Shown here piece after piece: positions 52,539-62,328 of a stretch of DNA of 64,000 nt; the stretch's first letter is position 1; every line of letters starts with the position of its first letter. Made by a program: the position numbers and the translations under genes. This DNA is from Hyphomicrobiales bacterium (GTDB taxonomy: Bacteria > Pseudomonadota > Alphaproteobacteria > Rhizobiales > Rhizobiaceae): assembly GCA_900471525.1 (NCBI GenBank), contig UCEZ01000018.1:72038-136037 (forward strand), read 5' to 3'. The notes under the pieces are model-generated. The model saw only the letters and a program-made list of their open reading frames with translations, searched no databases and had not been told where the DNA came from.

Positions 52539-53108
52539 ATGACGACCCAGCAGAAAAAATCTTCAACACGCCATGGATTCAAGACCGGTGAATCGATCGT
52601 TTATCCGGCCCATGGCGTTGGACAGATCGTTGCAATCGAGGAGCAGGTGGTTGCGGGCATGACGCTCGAGCTGTTTGTGATCGATTTCGAAAAGGACAAG
52701 ATGCGTCTCAAGGTGCCGGTAGCAAAGGCCGTCTCCATCGGTATGCGCAAACTGTCCGAAACCGATTTCGTCGAACGTGCATTGAAGGTCGTCCAGGGCA
52801 GGGCGCGCGTCAAGCGGACCATGTGGTCCCGCCGTGCGCAGGAATATGATGCAAAGATCAATTCCGGTGACCTGATCTCGATCGCCGAGGTCGTACGCGA
52901 CCTTTACCGGGCTGAAAACCAGCCGGAACAGTCCTATTCCGAACGTCAGCTGTATGAAGCAGCCCTCGACCGCATGGCGCGGGAAATCGCAGCCGTGAAC
53001 AAGATGTCGGAAACGGAAGCTGTCCGTCTCGTCGAAACGAACCTGAACAAGGGTCCTAAGCGCGGTAAGGCCATCGAAGAAGACGAAGCGCAGGAAGAAG
53101 CTGCGTAA
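52539..53108 (+). CDS. carD: CarD/CdnL-family transcription regulator
   Basis: A 189-residue protein. The N-terminal RNA polymerase-interacting Tudor-like domain reads TGESIVYPAHGVGQIVAIEEQ and ends near residue 75 (RLKVPVAK). The helical C-terminal domain includes WSRRAQEYDAKINSGD and SERQLYEAALDRMAREIAAV, which binds the open-complex DNA edge. Members stabilise the RNA polymerase open complex at rRNA and growth genes. ATG at 52539 is chosen since the residues before it look unrelated; GGGAG lies 12 bases upstream, a little far. A strong terminator follows. Confidence 0.95.
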   Translation: MTTQQKKSSTRHGFKTGESIVYPAHGVGQIVAIEEQVVAGMTLELFVIDFEKDKMRLKVPVAKAVSIGMRKLSETDFVERALKVVQGRARVKRTMWSRRAQEYDAKINSGDLISIAEVVRDLYRAENQPEQSYSERQLYEAALDRMAREIAAVNKMSETEAVRLVETNLNKGPKRGKAIEEDEAQEEAA

Positions 53109-53135
53109 GCACCGGCCAAACGGCGCTTGCATTCA

Positions 53136-53167
53136 AAAAGCCCTGTCAGCGATGACGGGGCTTTTTT
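53136..53167 (+). terminator. Strong rho-independent terminator of carD
   Basis: A 13-bp stem with one wobble (AAAAGCCCTGTCA / TGACGGGGCTTTT), loop GCGA, ending in six Ts. Confidence 0.92.
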
Positions 53168-53274
53168 GTCGGTGCGACACATCTGCGCGAGGCATACCTC
53201 TTCGCCGCAAATCGTTGTAGTCTCACTCCGTCGCGTTCCTGTTGCATCGCCCTTCTTGAAGTTGGGAGTTTGCC

Positions 53275-53910
53275 ATGAGCTTTACCTTCGCAATCGGCGA
53301 TATCCACGGTTGTCTGGCACCTCTGCGCACGCTTCTCGCCATGATCGAGACCCGCTGGGTGTCGGGCACCGTCGTGTTTCTCGGAGATTATATCGATCGC
53401 GGGCCAGATAGCTGCGGGGTGATCGAACTGCTCAAGGCCGGTCCGGAAAAACCGGGCTGGCAATGGATCATGCTCAAGGGCAACCACGAGGACATGATGG
53501 TCGGTGCCTATGCCGGCCGCTACGAACGGGACTGGTGGCTTGACAATGGCGGGCTGGAAACGGAACTGTCCTACGATGGCAGGGTGCCGACAGAAGACCT
53601 GCTTTGGGCCGACCGGCTGCCGCTGATCCATGTCGACGTGCATCGCATCTTCGTTCATGCCGGCGTGGTTCCCGAGTTTCCGCTCGACAGGCAATCGCCG
53701 CGCGACCTGCTCTGGCTGCGCACATATCCCGTCTCGGATTACTGGGGCAAACATCTCTGCCACGGTCATACGCCGTCCAGAACCAACCCGCAGACCATCG
53801 GCAACCGGACGAATATCGACAGCGGCTGCGTCTTTAGCGGCAAGTTCACCTGCGCCGTCTTCGACGACGATGTGGCCGGCGGCCCGCTCGAGTTCATTCA
53901 GGCAACCTAG
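53275..53910 (+). CDS. PPP-family serine/threonine protein phosphatase
   Basis: A 211-residue metallophosphatase. The three metal-binding blocks are GDIHGCL (residue 9), [10 protein letters not shown] (about 39) and LKGNHEDMM (about 68); the later histidine blocks are IFVHAGV and CHGHTPS. It resembles bacterial PrpA/PrpB and ApaH relatives. The role is a protein or diadenosine phosphate phosphatase; the target is unknown. ATG at 53275 is likely because the first motif follows at once. Confidence 0.92.
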   Translation: MSFTFAIGDIHGCLAPLRTLLAMIETRWVSGTVVFLGDYIDRGPDSCGVIELLKAGPEKPGWQWIMLKGNHEDMMVGAYAGRYERDWWLDNGGLETELSYDGRVPTEDLLWADRLPLIHVDVHRIFVHAGVVPEFPLDRQSPRDLLWLRTYPVSDYWGKHLCHGHTPSRTNPQTIGNRTNIDSGCVFSGKFTCAVFDDDVAGGPLEFIQAT

Positions 53911-54043
53911 CGCGCTCTGCGAGCCGTTGCCGCCGATCGCCGGAGAACTCCTCGCGTCGTCGTGTTATGCTGGTCAGCGAGGCGTCCTGTGGCGATCTGC
54001 CGGCGCGACGGGGCGAAACCATGACCGGCACTGGGAGGAGAAA

Positions 54044-54619
54044 ATGACAGGTAGCATGTCTCTACATCCGCTGCTCGACCAGGGTGTGCCGAAGGGCTCG
54101 CCGGGATTTTCAGGCGGCGTTCTGGTCTGCGAATGCGCTGACAGGCCTGTGAGGGTCAGGGTCGATGGCGACGTCGCTCATAACCATGCCTGCGGCTGCA
54201 CCAAGTGCTGGAAACCGGCCGGGGCGACGTTTTCGATCGTTGCGGTGGTTCCGCACGACAAGATCAGCGTGCTCGAAAACGGTGACAAACTCGCGGTCGT
54301 TGATAAGACGGCGCTGATCCAGCGTCATGCCTGCATGGGCTGCGGTGTTCACATGTACGGCCCGGTGGTGCGTGAGCATCCTTTCCAGGGGTTGGACTTC
54401 ATTCATCCCGAACGCTTTGACAAGGACGGCTGGTCGCCGCCCGGATTTGCCGCTTTTGTGTCCTCGGTCATCGAATCCGGAACGGACCCCGCCGACATGC
54501 CAGCCATCCGTGCCCGGTTGACGGAACTCGGCCTGACGCCGTCCGATTGCCTGAACAATGCGCTGATGGACTATATGGCCACCTGGGTGGCGAAGAAGAG
54601 TGGTGTCCTGAAATCTTGA
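54044..54619 (+). CDS. gfa: S-(hydroxymethyl)glutathione synthase (Gfa)
   Basis: A 191-residue zinc protein of the Gfa/CENP-V fold. Zinc cysteine sets are visible in [19 protein letters not shown] and CMGCGVH. It joins formaldehyde and glutathione for oxidation by the formaldehyde dehydrogenase route. Length and the closing region ([13 protein letters not shown]) match Gfa enzymes. ATG at 54044 follows GGGAGGAG. It is the only formaldehyde gene here, so the dehydrogenase lies elsewhere. Confidence 0.94.
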   Translation: MTGSMSLHPLLDQGVPKGSPGFSGGVLVCECADRPVRVRVDGDVAHNHACGCTKCWKPAGATFSIVAVVPHDKISVLENGDKLAVVDKTALIQRHACMGCGVHMYGPVVREHPFQGLDFIHPERFDKDGWSPPGFAAFVSSVIESGTDPADMPAIRARLTELGLTPSDCLNNALMDYMATWVAKKSGVLKS

Positions 54620-54652
54620 TGCAGTCTTCCGCAGACACGTAAACATGCCAGA

Positions 54653-54682
54653 CAGAACGAAACAGAACGAAACAGAACGAAA
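54653..54682 (+). repeat. Three perfect 10-base tandem repeats
   Basis: CAGAACGAAA occurs three times in a row at 54653, 54663 and 54673, right before the terminator hairpin. The A-rich end serves as T-run for the opposite strand. It may vary in copy number between strains. Confidence 0.9.
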
Positions 54683-54714
54683 AAGGGCGCAGCGATCGAT
54701 ATCGCTGCGCCCTT
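54683..54714. terminator. Bidirectional terminator between gfa and typA
   Basis: A perfect 14-bp stem (AAGGGCGCAGCGAT with its complement), loop CGAT, between two convergent genes, with Ts on the minus strand side. Confidence 0.9.
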
Positions 54715-54738
54715 GTCTATTCCGTCGGAACCGCTTGC

Positions 54739-56568
54739 TTATGCAGCGCCGCGCGACTTTTCGAAACGCTTGCGGTCGTTGCTATCGAGGTACATCTTGC
54801 GAAGACGGATGTTCTTCGGCGTCACTTCAACCAGCTCGTCATCCTGAATCCAGGAGAGCGCGCGGTCGAGCGTCATGCGGATCGGCGGGGTCAGCTTGAC
54901 GGCTTCGTCCTTGCCGGAGGCGCGCATGTTGGTGAGCTTCTTACCCTTCAACACGTTGACCTCGAGGTCGTTGTCACGCGTGTGAATGCCGATGATCATG
55001 CCGGCATAGACCTTCTCGCCGGCATCGATGATCATCGGGCCGCGGTCTTCCAGGTTGAACATGGCGTAGGCAACGGATTCACCGGCATCGTTGGAGAGCA
55101 GAACGCCCTGAACGCGGCCACCGATATCACCCTTGTAAGCCTGATACTCGTGGAACAGACGGTTCATGATCGCCGTGCCGCGCGTATCGGTCAACAGTTC
55201 CGACTGGTAGCCGATCAGGCCGCGGGTCGGGGCCAGGAACTTGAGGCGAACGCGGTTGCCACCGGACGGACGCAGTTCCGTCATTTCGGCCTTGCGCTCG
55301 GACATCTTCTGGACGACGACGCCGGAATGCTCTTCGTCGACGTCGATCACGACTTCCTCGACGGGCTCCAGCATCTGACCCGTGGCTTCATCCTTGTGCA
55401 TGACGACGCGCGGACGCGATACGGCAAGCTCGAAGCCTTCGCGGCGCATGGTCTCGATGAGAACGGCAAGCTGCAATTCGCCGCGGCCGGAAACGTAGAA
55501 CGAATCCTTGCCCTCGGCTTCTTCGATCTTCAGCGCGACGTTGCCTTCGGCTTCCTTGAGCAGGCGGTCACGAATGACGCGCGAGGTAACCTTGTCGCCT
55601 TCGGTGCCGGCAAGAGGCGAATCGTTGACGATGAAGGACATGGTGACGGTCGGCGGGTCGATCGGCTGGGCGTGCAGCGCCTCGGTGACCGAAGGATCGC
55701 AGAACGTGTCGGCGACCGTGCCCTTGGACAGGCCGGCGATGGCGACGATGTCACCCGCATGCGCTTCTTCGATCGGCGTACGCTCGATGCCGCGGAATGC
55801 GAGGATCTTCGAGATACGGCCATTTTCGATCAGCTTGCCGTCCTGGCCGATGACCTTAACGGCCTGATTCGGCTTGATCGAGCCGGAATGGATGCGGCCG
55901 GTGATGATACGGCCGAGGAAGGGGTTGGCTTCCAGGATCGTGCCGATCATGCGGAACGCGCCGTCTTCGTCGCCGACGCTCGGCTCGGGAACATGCTTCA
56001 GAACGAGGTCGAGAAGCGGCGCGAGGCCTTCTTCCTTCGGACCTTCCGGATTGATGTTCATCCAGCCGTTGCGACCCGAACCGTAGAGGATCGGGAAGTC
56101 GAGCTGCTCGTCGGTCGCGTCGAGGTTCGCAAAGAGATCGAAGACCTCGTTGATGACTTCCTCGTGGCGGCCGTCCGGACGGTCGATCTTGTTGATCGCG
56201 ACGATCGGGCGAAGGCCGACCTTCAGGGCCTTGGAGACAACGAACTTGGTTTGCGGCATCGGGCCTTCCGAGCTGTCGACCAGAACGATGGCGCCATCGA
56301 CCATCGACAGGATACGCTCGACTTCGCCACCGAAGTCGGCGTGGCCGGGGGTGTCGACGATGTTGATACGAACGCCCTTCCACTCGATCGAGGTGGCCTT
56401 CGCCAGAATGGTGATGCCGCGCTCTTTTTCCAGATCGTTCGAATCCATCATGCGCTCGGTCGTGCGCTGGTTGTCGCGGAACGAACCCGACTGCTTCAGA
56501 AGTTCGTCGACAAGCGTGGTTTTCCCATGGTCAACGTGTGCGATGATCGCGATGTTGCGCATTTTCAT
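54739..56568 (-). CDS. typA: Ribosome-associated GTPase TypA/BipA
   Basis: A 609-residue translational GTPase. The G motifs are [10 protein letters not shown] (G1), DTPGHADF (G3) and NKIDRPD (G4); domains II and III and the BipA-specific C-terminal part follow ([18 protein letters not shown]). It helps 50S assembly and growth at low temperature or stress. ATG at 56568 is chosen, with ATG at 56562 as an alternative two codons on; upstream frame extension to 56607 is unlikely. A terminator is just downstream. Confidence 0.97.
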   Translation of the reverse strand: MKMRNIAIIAHVDHGKTTLVDELLKQSGSFRDNQRTTERMMDSNDLEKERGITILAKATSIEWKGVRINIVDTPGHADFGGEVERILSMVDGAIVLVDSSEGPMPQTKFVVSKALKVGLRPIVAINKIDRPDGRHEEVINEVFDLFANLDATDEQLDFPILYGSGRNGWMNINPEGPKEEGLAPLLDLVLKHVPEPSVGDEDGAFRMIGTILEANPFLGRIITGRIHSGSIKPNQAVKVIGQDGKLIENGRISKILAFRGIERTPIEEAHAGDIVAIAGLSKGTVADTFCDPSVTEALHAQPIDPPTVTMSFIVNDSPLAGTEGDKVTSRVIRDRLLKEAEGNVALKIEEAEGKDSFYVSGRGELQLAVLIETMRREGFELAVSRPRVVMHKDEATGQMLEPVEEVVIDVDEEHSGVVVQKMSERKAEMTELRPSGGNRVRLKFLAPTRGLIGYQSELLTDTRGTAIMNRLFHEYQAYKGDIGGRVQGVLLSNDAGESVAYAMFNLEDRGPMIIDAGEKVYAGMIIGIHTRDNDLEVNVLKGKKLTNMRASGKDEAVKLTPPIRMTLDRALSWIQDDELVEVTPKNIRLRKMYLDSNDRKRFEKSRGAA

Positions 56569-56705
56569 GTGTGAATACTCGGAGGTTTCGGGGCGTATCT
56601 TAGGCACGCCGCATCTTCAATTGCGCGGCTCATACAGGTTTTTTTGCATTTGCGAAAGGGGGGACGGCGGCAAAGTCTTGAGAGACGGTGAATCCGGGAG
56701 CCGTT

Positions 56706-58298
56706 TCATACGGAATTTCCAGCGGGGTCGAGGGTGATCTGCCAGAGCTCTTGGTCGTCCCGATCCATCAGCCGAACCGTCATCTGTTCGGTTTGGCCGT
56801 TGATATCGACGAGGCCGAAAAATTGCAGGCCGGCGGAAGGTGGCAGGTTCTGGTCGATACCGCTGCCCGATGCCTTGATAAAGCGTACATCCGGGCCGAA
56901 GGTCATGTCCAGCTCCTTCGGTCCATAGGTGCCGGAATGCAGGGGGCCGGAGACGAACTCCCAGAATGGCAGGAAGTCCTTGAAGGCGGCGCGGGCGGGA
57001 TCGTAGTGGTGAGCGGCGGTATAATGCACGTCGGCCGTCAGCCAGACGATGTTCTGAATGGCGTTGTCGCGGATGAAGGTGAGGATATCGGCGAACTCCT
57101 TTTCGCGTCCGTCCGGCTGGCCATTGTCGCCGTTGGCAATAGCATCGGAGCCGCGCTTGTGGCTGAAATCGTCCCACACGACGAGGCCGATCGGCATGTC
57201 GCAGGCGATCACTTTCCAAACCGCCTTGGAGGCTGCGAGTTCGCGTTTCAACCAGTCTGCCTGCCGCCATCCGAACAGATCGCTGCCGCCGCCCTGATTG
57301 GCTTCGCGATAGGAGCGCAGATCGACGAAAAAGACATCGAGCAGCCGGCCATAGGGTATTTTCCGAAAGATGCGGCCGGGCTGGGCGGGAATGGCGCGGA
57401 TCGGCGTCATCTCCTGGAAGGCCTGCATCGCGCGGGCCGCATAGACGGAGACGTCCTTGTCAGGGTAACGGGAATCATCGTGGAGGTTCGTCGATGGCGA
57501 CCAGTTGTTCAGCACCTCGTGGTCGTCCCACTGGTAGAAGGTCGGACAGGTGGCGTTCATGGCGCGGACGTGATCGTCGAGCAGATTGTATTTCCACTGG
57601 CCGCGATATTCGTCGAGGGTGCGCGCCACATCGCGCTTTTCCGGCGTGATGATGCGGTTTTTCCAGACGGTACCATCCCTGAGCTTGATCTCATCGGGGA
57701 TCGGGTTGTCGGCATAGATCGTGTCGCCGGAATGGATGAAGAAGTCGGGTTCGTGCAGCTGCATGGTCGAATAGGTCTTCATGCCGACATCGTCGATGCC
57801 CCAGCCTTGTCCTGCCGTGTCGCCCGACCAGACGAAGCGGACCGAGCGGCGGCGAAGCGGCGCCGTGCGGAACCGGCCACTGATCGGCTCGGAAACGCTG
57901 TTGCTGTCGTAGAGATCGGTCGCAGTGAAGCGGTAGAAGATGTCCTGATCGGCCAGCAGATTGTCGAGGGCGCATTTCACGGTGAAATCGCTGCCGGGCA
58001 GCGCATCGATCGGCGGCAGCCGTACCGGCGCGGAAAAGCTCTCCGTGGTCGAATATTCGACGCTAATGCGCGAGGGGCGATCGGCCCGGGTCCAGATCAT
58101 CCCGGACTTGGTATCGACATCGCCAGACTGGACGCCATGCGTGAAGGACGGCCGGCCGAAGTTGCGTGCATAAAAAGGCGTGGCGAGAACCGATGTGGCC
58201 GCAAACCCGGCCGCGCCTGCGGAAAGCAGAAAGGAGCGGCGGGTCAGTGTGTCCTGGATAGTGGCCAAATCTGCCTCCGGTACCGTCTCGGGAATCAT
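56706..58298 (-). CDS. phoD: PhoD-family alkaline phosphatase, Tat-exported
   Basis: A 530-residue secreted phosphatase. The Tat signal has TRRSFLLSAGAAGFAA, followed by an N-terminal PhoD domain and the metallophosphatase core with WSGDTAGQGWGID, FFIHSGDTIYAD, WDDHEVLNNW and WLTADVHYTAAHHYDP. Such enzymes release phosphate from esters outside the cytoplasm. The start is unsure: ATG at 58298 has a poor ribosome site, while TTG at 58268 follows GGAGG and still keeps the Tat motif. PhoD genes often respond to phosphate limitation, but no clear Pho box is visible upstream. Confidence 0.93.
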   Translation of the reverse strand: MIPETVPEADLATIQDTLTRRSFLLSAGAAGFAATSVLATPFYARNFGRPSFTHGVQSGDVDTKSGMIWTRADRPSRISVEYSTTESFSAPVRLPPIDALPGSDFTVKCALDNLLADQDIFYRFTATDLYDSNSVSEPISGRFRTAPLRRRSVRFVWSGDTAGQGWGIDDVGMKTYSTMQLHEPDFFIHSGDTIYADNPIPDEIKLRDGTVWKNRIITPEKRDVARTLDEYRGQWKYNLLDDHVRAMNATCPTFYQWDDHEVLNNWSPSTNLHDDSRYPDKDVSVYAARAMQAFQEMTPIRAIPAQPGRIFRKIPYGRLLDVFFVDLRSYREANQGGGSDLFGWRQADWLKRELAASKAVWKVIACDMPIGLVVWDDFSHKRGSDAIANGDNGQPDGREKEFADILTFIRDNAIQNIVWLTADVHYTAAHHYDPARAAFKDFLPFWEFVSGPLHSGTYGPKELDMTFGPDVRFIKASGSGIDQNLPPSAGLQFFGLVDINGQTEQMTVRLMDRDDQELWQITLDPAGNSV

Positions 58299-58401
58299 AA
58301 GAATCTCGAGGCGGACCTTTGGCGAAGCGGATGTCAGCTGCTTTACAGTTGGATGAATCTATTCCAACGGTTTGGCGACAGTTCCATGACTGTATGGCGT
58401 C

Positions 58402-60492
58402 TCAGGCGTCAGACCCGGCCAGTTCCTCCGCTACCGCCAGACCTTTCTTGGCCAGCATCGCGTCCGGGCTCGGCAGCTTACCGCGAAACGCCCTGTAGGC
58501 ATCTTCCGGATCGATCGAGCCGCCGACGGAGTAGATGTTGTCCTTCAGCCTTTTCGCTGTCTCCGTGTTGAAGGCGTCGCCGGTTTCCTCAAAGGCGGCG
58601 AAGGCGTCGGCGTCGAGCACTTCCGACCACATGTAGGAATAATAGCCGGCCGAGTAGCCGTCGCCCGAGAACACATGCTGGAAATGCGGCGTCGCATGGC
58701 GCATGACGATTGAGGCCGGCATGCCGATCTTTTCCAGCACCTCGGCCTGCACCGCCATCGGATCTTCCACCGCACCGCGCGTGTGGAATGCCATGTCCAC
58801 CAGCGCCGAGGATGTGAACTCCACCGTGTTGAAGCCGGAATTGAAGGTCCGGGCCGCGAGAACCTTGTCGAGCAAAGCCTGCGGCATCGGCTCGCCGGTT
58901 GCTTCGTGCACCGCGTATTTTTTCAGGATCGCCGGAACTGTCAGCCAATGCTCGTAAAGCTGCGACGGCAGTTCGACGAAATCGCGCGAGACACTGGTGC
59001 CGGACACCGACGGATAGGTCACGTTGGACAGCATGCCGTGCAGCGCATGGCCGAACTCGTGGAACAGTGTGCGTGCATCATCCAGCGAGAGAAGCGCCGG
59101 CTTGCCATCGCCCGGCTTGGCGAAGTTGCAGACATTATAGATGATCGGCAGTTCGCCGATTGAACCATTCTTCAGAGGCAGCCTGTGCTGGGACTGGAAA
59201 GCGCTCATCCAGGCGCCGGATCGCTTCGAGGAGCGGGCGAAATAATCGCCGAGGAAAAGGGCAACGAGCTTGCCGCTGGAATCGCGGATATCGAAAACGC
59301 GGACATCGGGGTGATACCCTTTGACGCCCTTCTTTTCGGTCGCAGTGATCCCGAACAGGCGGTGCGCAACGTCGAAGCAGGCGTCGATGATCTTTTCGAG
59401 CTGCAGATAAAGTTTCAGTTCGCTTTCGGAGAAATTGAATTTCTGCGCCCGCAGCTTTTCGGCGTAGTGGCGCCAGTCCCAGGGCATGACCGGATGATTG
59501 TGGCCCTCAGCCGCGATCAGTGTGGCGAGATCGGCCTCTTCCTCCCGCGCCCGAACGGCCGCCTTTTCCCAGACCTGGGTCAGAAGCCCGTTCACGGCTT
59601 CCGGTGTCTTCGCCATGGTGTTGTCGAGCTTCAGCGCGGCATAGTTTTCGTAACCCAACAGTTTTGCCTTTTCGGCGCGCAGCGCCAGCGTCTGGCGGAT
59701 CGTGTCGCGATTGTCGGTTTCTCCGTCATTTGCGCCGCGCGCGGTCCAGGCCTTGAAGGCTTGCTCACGCAGGTCGCGCTTTTCGGAAAAGGTCAGGAAC
59801 GGCTCGATGATCGAGCGTGAGAGGGTGACGGCATATTTGCCGTCCTCGCCCCGGTCGCGCGCGGCGGACGCCATCGAATCCTTCAGGAAATGCGGCAGGC
59901 CTGCAAGCTCCGCTTCGTTGTCGAGGATCAGCGCCCAGCTCTTTTCGTCGGCCAGCACGTTCTGGCCGAACTTGGCGCCGAGGCTTGCGAGCGTTTCATT
60001 GATCGCAGCCAGTCGTTCCTGCTCGGCCTTCGGCAGCTTGGCGCCGGATTTGACGAAACCCTTCCAATGCCGTTCGAGCACGCGGGTCTGCTCCAGATCG
60101 AGCCCGAGCTTTTCGCGGCCTTCCCACAACGCATCGATGCGGGCGAACAATTCCGCGTTCATGCCGATCTTCGAATAGTGCCGCGACATCTTCGGGGCGA
60201 TATCCCGCTCCAGTGCCTGGATGACATCGTTGGTATGGGCACCGGCGCGGTTCCAGAACAGCGAGGAGACGCGCGACAGCGCGTCGCCGGCGATCTCCAG
60301 CGCCACGACGGTGTTCTCGAATGTCGGCTTCTCAAGATTGCCGGCGATTACATCTATCTCCGCCTCATGCTCGGCAAGGGCTGCCTCGAAGGACGCTGCA
60401 AAATCGTTGTCACTGACCGCCTCGAAGCGGGGCAGCCCATCCGGGCCGTTCCAGTCAGTGACGGCAGGGTTCAGCGCGGGGCTCGAAGTCAT
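58402..60492 (-). CDS. M3-family oligopeptidase (OpdA/Dcp-like)
   Basis: A 696-residue cytoplasmic zinc endopeptidase. The catalytic H-E-x-G-H motif is in TLFHEFGHALHGM near residue 480, and the third ligand glutamate lies in GFNTVEFTSSALVD further on. It degrades short peptides, including signal peptides. The start is ATG at 60492, preceded by AAAGGAC, and gives the usual length for oligopeptidase A. An ATG at 60510 is in frame but less likely. Confidence 0.94.
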   Translation of the reverse strand: MTSSPALNPAVTDWNGPDGLPRFEAVSDNDFAASFEAALAEHEAEIDVIAGNLEKPTFENTVVALEIAGDALSRVSSLFWNRAGAHTNDVIQALERDIAPKMSRHYSKIGMNAELFARIDALWEGREKLGLDLEQTRVLERHWKGFVKSGAKLPKAEQERLAAINETLASLGAKFGQNVLADEKSWALILDNEAELAGLPHFLKDSMASAARDRGEDGKYAVTLSRSIIEPFLTFSEKRDLREQAFKAWTARGANDGETDNRDTIRQTLALRAEKAKLLGYENYAALKLDNTMAKTPEAVNGLLTQVWEKAAVRAREEEADLATLIAAEGHNHPVMPWDWRHYAEKLRAQKFNFSESELKLYLQLEKIIDACFDVAHRLFGITATEKKGVKGYHPDVRVFDIRDSSGKLVALFLGDYFARSSKRSGAWMSAFQSQHRLPLKNGSIGELPIIYNVCNFAKPGDGKPALLSLDDARTLFHEFGHALHGMLSNVTYPSVSGTSVSRDFVELPSQLYEHWLTVPAILKKYAVHEATGEPMPQALLDKVLAARTFNSGFNTVEFTSSALVDMAFHTRGAVEDPMAVQAEVLEKIGMPASIVMRHATPHFQHVFSGDGYSAGYYSYMWSEVLDADAFAAFEETGDAFNTETAKRLKDNIYSVGGSIDPEDAYRAFRGKLPSPDAMLAKKGLAVAEELAGSDA

Positions 60493-60605
60493 GGGGCAGT
60501 CCTTTCGCATTCCAATTGATCCGCTGATGGCGGGTGCCGCGTGCAGTTGTCGGCAGCGGTTATGGAGATATCAAGATGGTCAGATGGGCGTTTGCAGGTT
60601 CCGGA

Positions 60606-61247
60606 TCAAGGCTTTCTCACTCCGAGAAGACCGGGCGCCGCATGCCAGATGGCTTGCACCGCAAAGCCCATGAACAGCACCCCGGAAAGCCGGACGATGG
60701 CCAGTTCATGGCGGCGGTAGAAGCGGCGGACGACGGAAGCGCCGATGATGCCGATCAGGATGATGTCGGCGGCAAGGAACCCGAGGAAGGAAACGGCAAG
60801 CAGCGCCGGCAAAGCATGAAAATCGAGCGCGTTGGAGGAGCCGGCGAGCAGCGCCGTGAAGGTGGCGAGCGCCACCGGATACCCCTTGGGGTTGGTCAGG
60901 CCGAAGATCAGGCCACGCCGATAGGGCCGCTCGACGGTCAGCAATGGCTGGTTCTCGCCGCGCGGCTTGGCCCGGAGTGCGGACCAGCCGATCCAGGCGA
61001 GATAGAAACCGCAGAGAAGGCCAAGAATATCGAAGACGGTGCTGCCGATGGTCTTGGCACCGACGATCGCCACCAGCGCCAGTGTCGACCAAAGCAGGTC
61101 GCCGGCCAGATGTCCGCCCATGAACAGCGCTCCCGCCTTGCGGCCTTGGCCAGCGCCGATGCCAAGAAGGGCGAGAAAGGCCGGGCCGGGGATGAGAACG
61201 TAAAGGAGGGCAGCCAGAAAGGCGCCGAAAAGCAGGGTCTGCGTCAT
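60606..61247 (-). CDS. LysE-family exporter (second copy)
   Basis: A 213-residue membrane protein with about six segments. The N-terminal YVLIPGPAFLALLGIGAGQGRKAG and GLTNPKGYPVALATF are typical of LysE/RhtB exporters. The start is ATG at 61247, with AAGGAG five bases upstream; the frame extends much further upstream but without coding character. It is not close in sequence to the LysE protein at 39591, so the substrates probably differ. Confidence 0.92.
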   Translation of the reverse strand: MTQTLLFGAFLAALLYVLIPGPAFLALLGIGAGQGRKAGALFMGGHLAGDLLWSTLALVAIVGAKTIGSTVFDILGLLCGFYLAWIGWSALRAKPRGENQPLLTVERPYRRGLIFGLTNPKGYPVALATFTALLAGSSNALDFHALPALLAVSFLGFLAADIILIGIIGASVVRRFYRRHELAIVRLSGVLFMGFAVQAIWHAAPGLLGVRKP

Positions 61248-61348
61248 GGAATCTCCTTGCGCGTAAAGAGCCATTCGACCTTGCGCAGGTGATTCCGTCA
61301 AGATGCGGACAGGGCCGGTCGAGGCCCCGCCGCGCGACCCGATGAGGT

Positions 61349-61612
61349 CTACTTCGCTTCCGTCGCCTTCATGGCGTTGTCGAGGTGCGTCGAACATTTC
61401 GCGGCATCGCCCGCCTTCATCGCCATTTTCGCACTGTCGACTTCCTGCATGGCCATCATCATCGCGTCCTTCTTCATCGGATCGGTCATGCCCTTGGCCA
61501 TTTCCTCCGTCTTCATGATCGATGCCTCGTCGCAGGCCATCATGCCTTGAGCGAAGGCGGGTGCAGACAGGCTGGCAACGAGGGCGGCGGCGGCAAGAAT
61601 TGTCTTGAACAT
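61349..61612 (-). CDS. Small secreted methionine-rich protein
   Basis: An 87-residue protein with a signal peptide (residues 1-21, ending APAFA). The mature part is helical, has ten methionines beyond the start region and two cysteines (C27 and C73), and begins GMMACDEASIMKTEEMAK. I do not recognise a named family. Methionine-rich periplasmic proteins sometimes bind copper or repair oxidised methionine, but nothing here shows that. ATG at 61612 has AGAGAAAA upstream. Confidence 0.78.
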   Translation of the reverse strand: MFKTILAAAALVASLSAPAFAQGMMACDEASIMKTEEMAKGMTDPMKKDAMMMAMQEVDSAKMAMKAGDAAKCSTHLDNAMKATEAK

Positions 61613-61848
61613 TTTTCTCTCCCATTGAACGGGTGCATGATTGCTCCCGGGACGGACTGTGCGCCTGCCATTTGAACACGTTCAACTCACGCGTCCGCGA
61701 TGCACGTGGTTGTCATTGTGTGTGCATGGCCGTGATATTTTCGTGATCGCTTACTTAGACTGGCTCCATGTTGCCGGTCGCGCAAACCTTGCCGCCATCG
61801 CCCGCTGATGATAAGTAAAGCTTACGATAACAACCGAAGCGGATTGCC

Positions 61849-62328
61849 ATGCCGGTCAGACTGGAAACCGATACGATCGGAATGCTGCTGACCGATGTCT
61901 CGCGGCTGCTGCGCGGCGCCTTCGACCGGCGCATCAGTGCATCGGGACTTGGCGTCACGCCCGGAGAGGCCCGCGCGCTGATCCAGGTTGCGGCCACCGA
62001 AGGCATTAAGCAGGCGGATATTGCCATCCGGATGGGTATCGAGCCGATGACACTCTCCACTTATCTCGACCGCCTTGAAGGGCTTGGGCTTGTCGAACGG
62101 GTTCCCGATCCCTGCGACCGCCGGGCTAAGAATGTGGTCGTCACCGACAGCGCGGATTCGCTGCTCCGCGATCTTCGGAAAGAGGTGCGTGAACTGATGG
62201 ATCAGGTGACGCTGGGGCTCGACGCCGATGGTCGCGAGGCATTGCGGGCAAGCCTCAAGGGTCTGCGCGAAAATCTACACCGGCTGGACCGCTGCGGTTC
62301 CCCCGACCGGAAGAGTGTCGTCGAATGA
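61849..62328 (+). CDS. MarR-family transcriptional regulator
   Basis: A 159-residue dimeric winged-helix regulator. The DNA-binding part spans residues about 30-100 (VTPGEARALIQVAATEGIKQAD, then MTLSTYLDRLEGLGLVERVPD and RRAKNVVVT). The stop overlaps the ATG of the following drug exporter gene by four bases, so the two are one unit, and the regulator most likely controls the exporter. The effector is unknown. Confidence 0.93.
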   Translation: MPVRLETDTIGMLLTDVSRLLRGAFDRRISASGLGVTPGEARALIQVAATEGIKQADIAIRMGIEPMTLSTYLDRLEGLGLVERVPDPCDRRAKNVVVTDSADSLLRDLRKEVRELMDQVTLGLDADGREALRASLKGLRENLHRLDRCGSPDRKSVVE

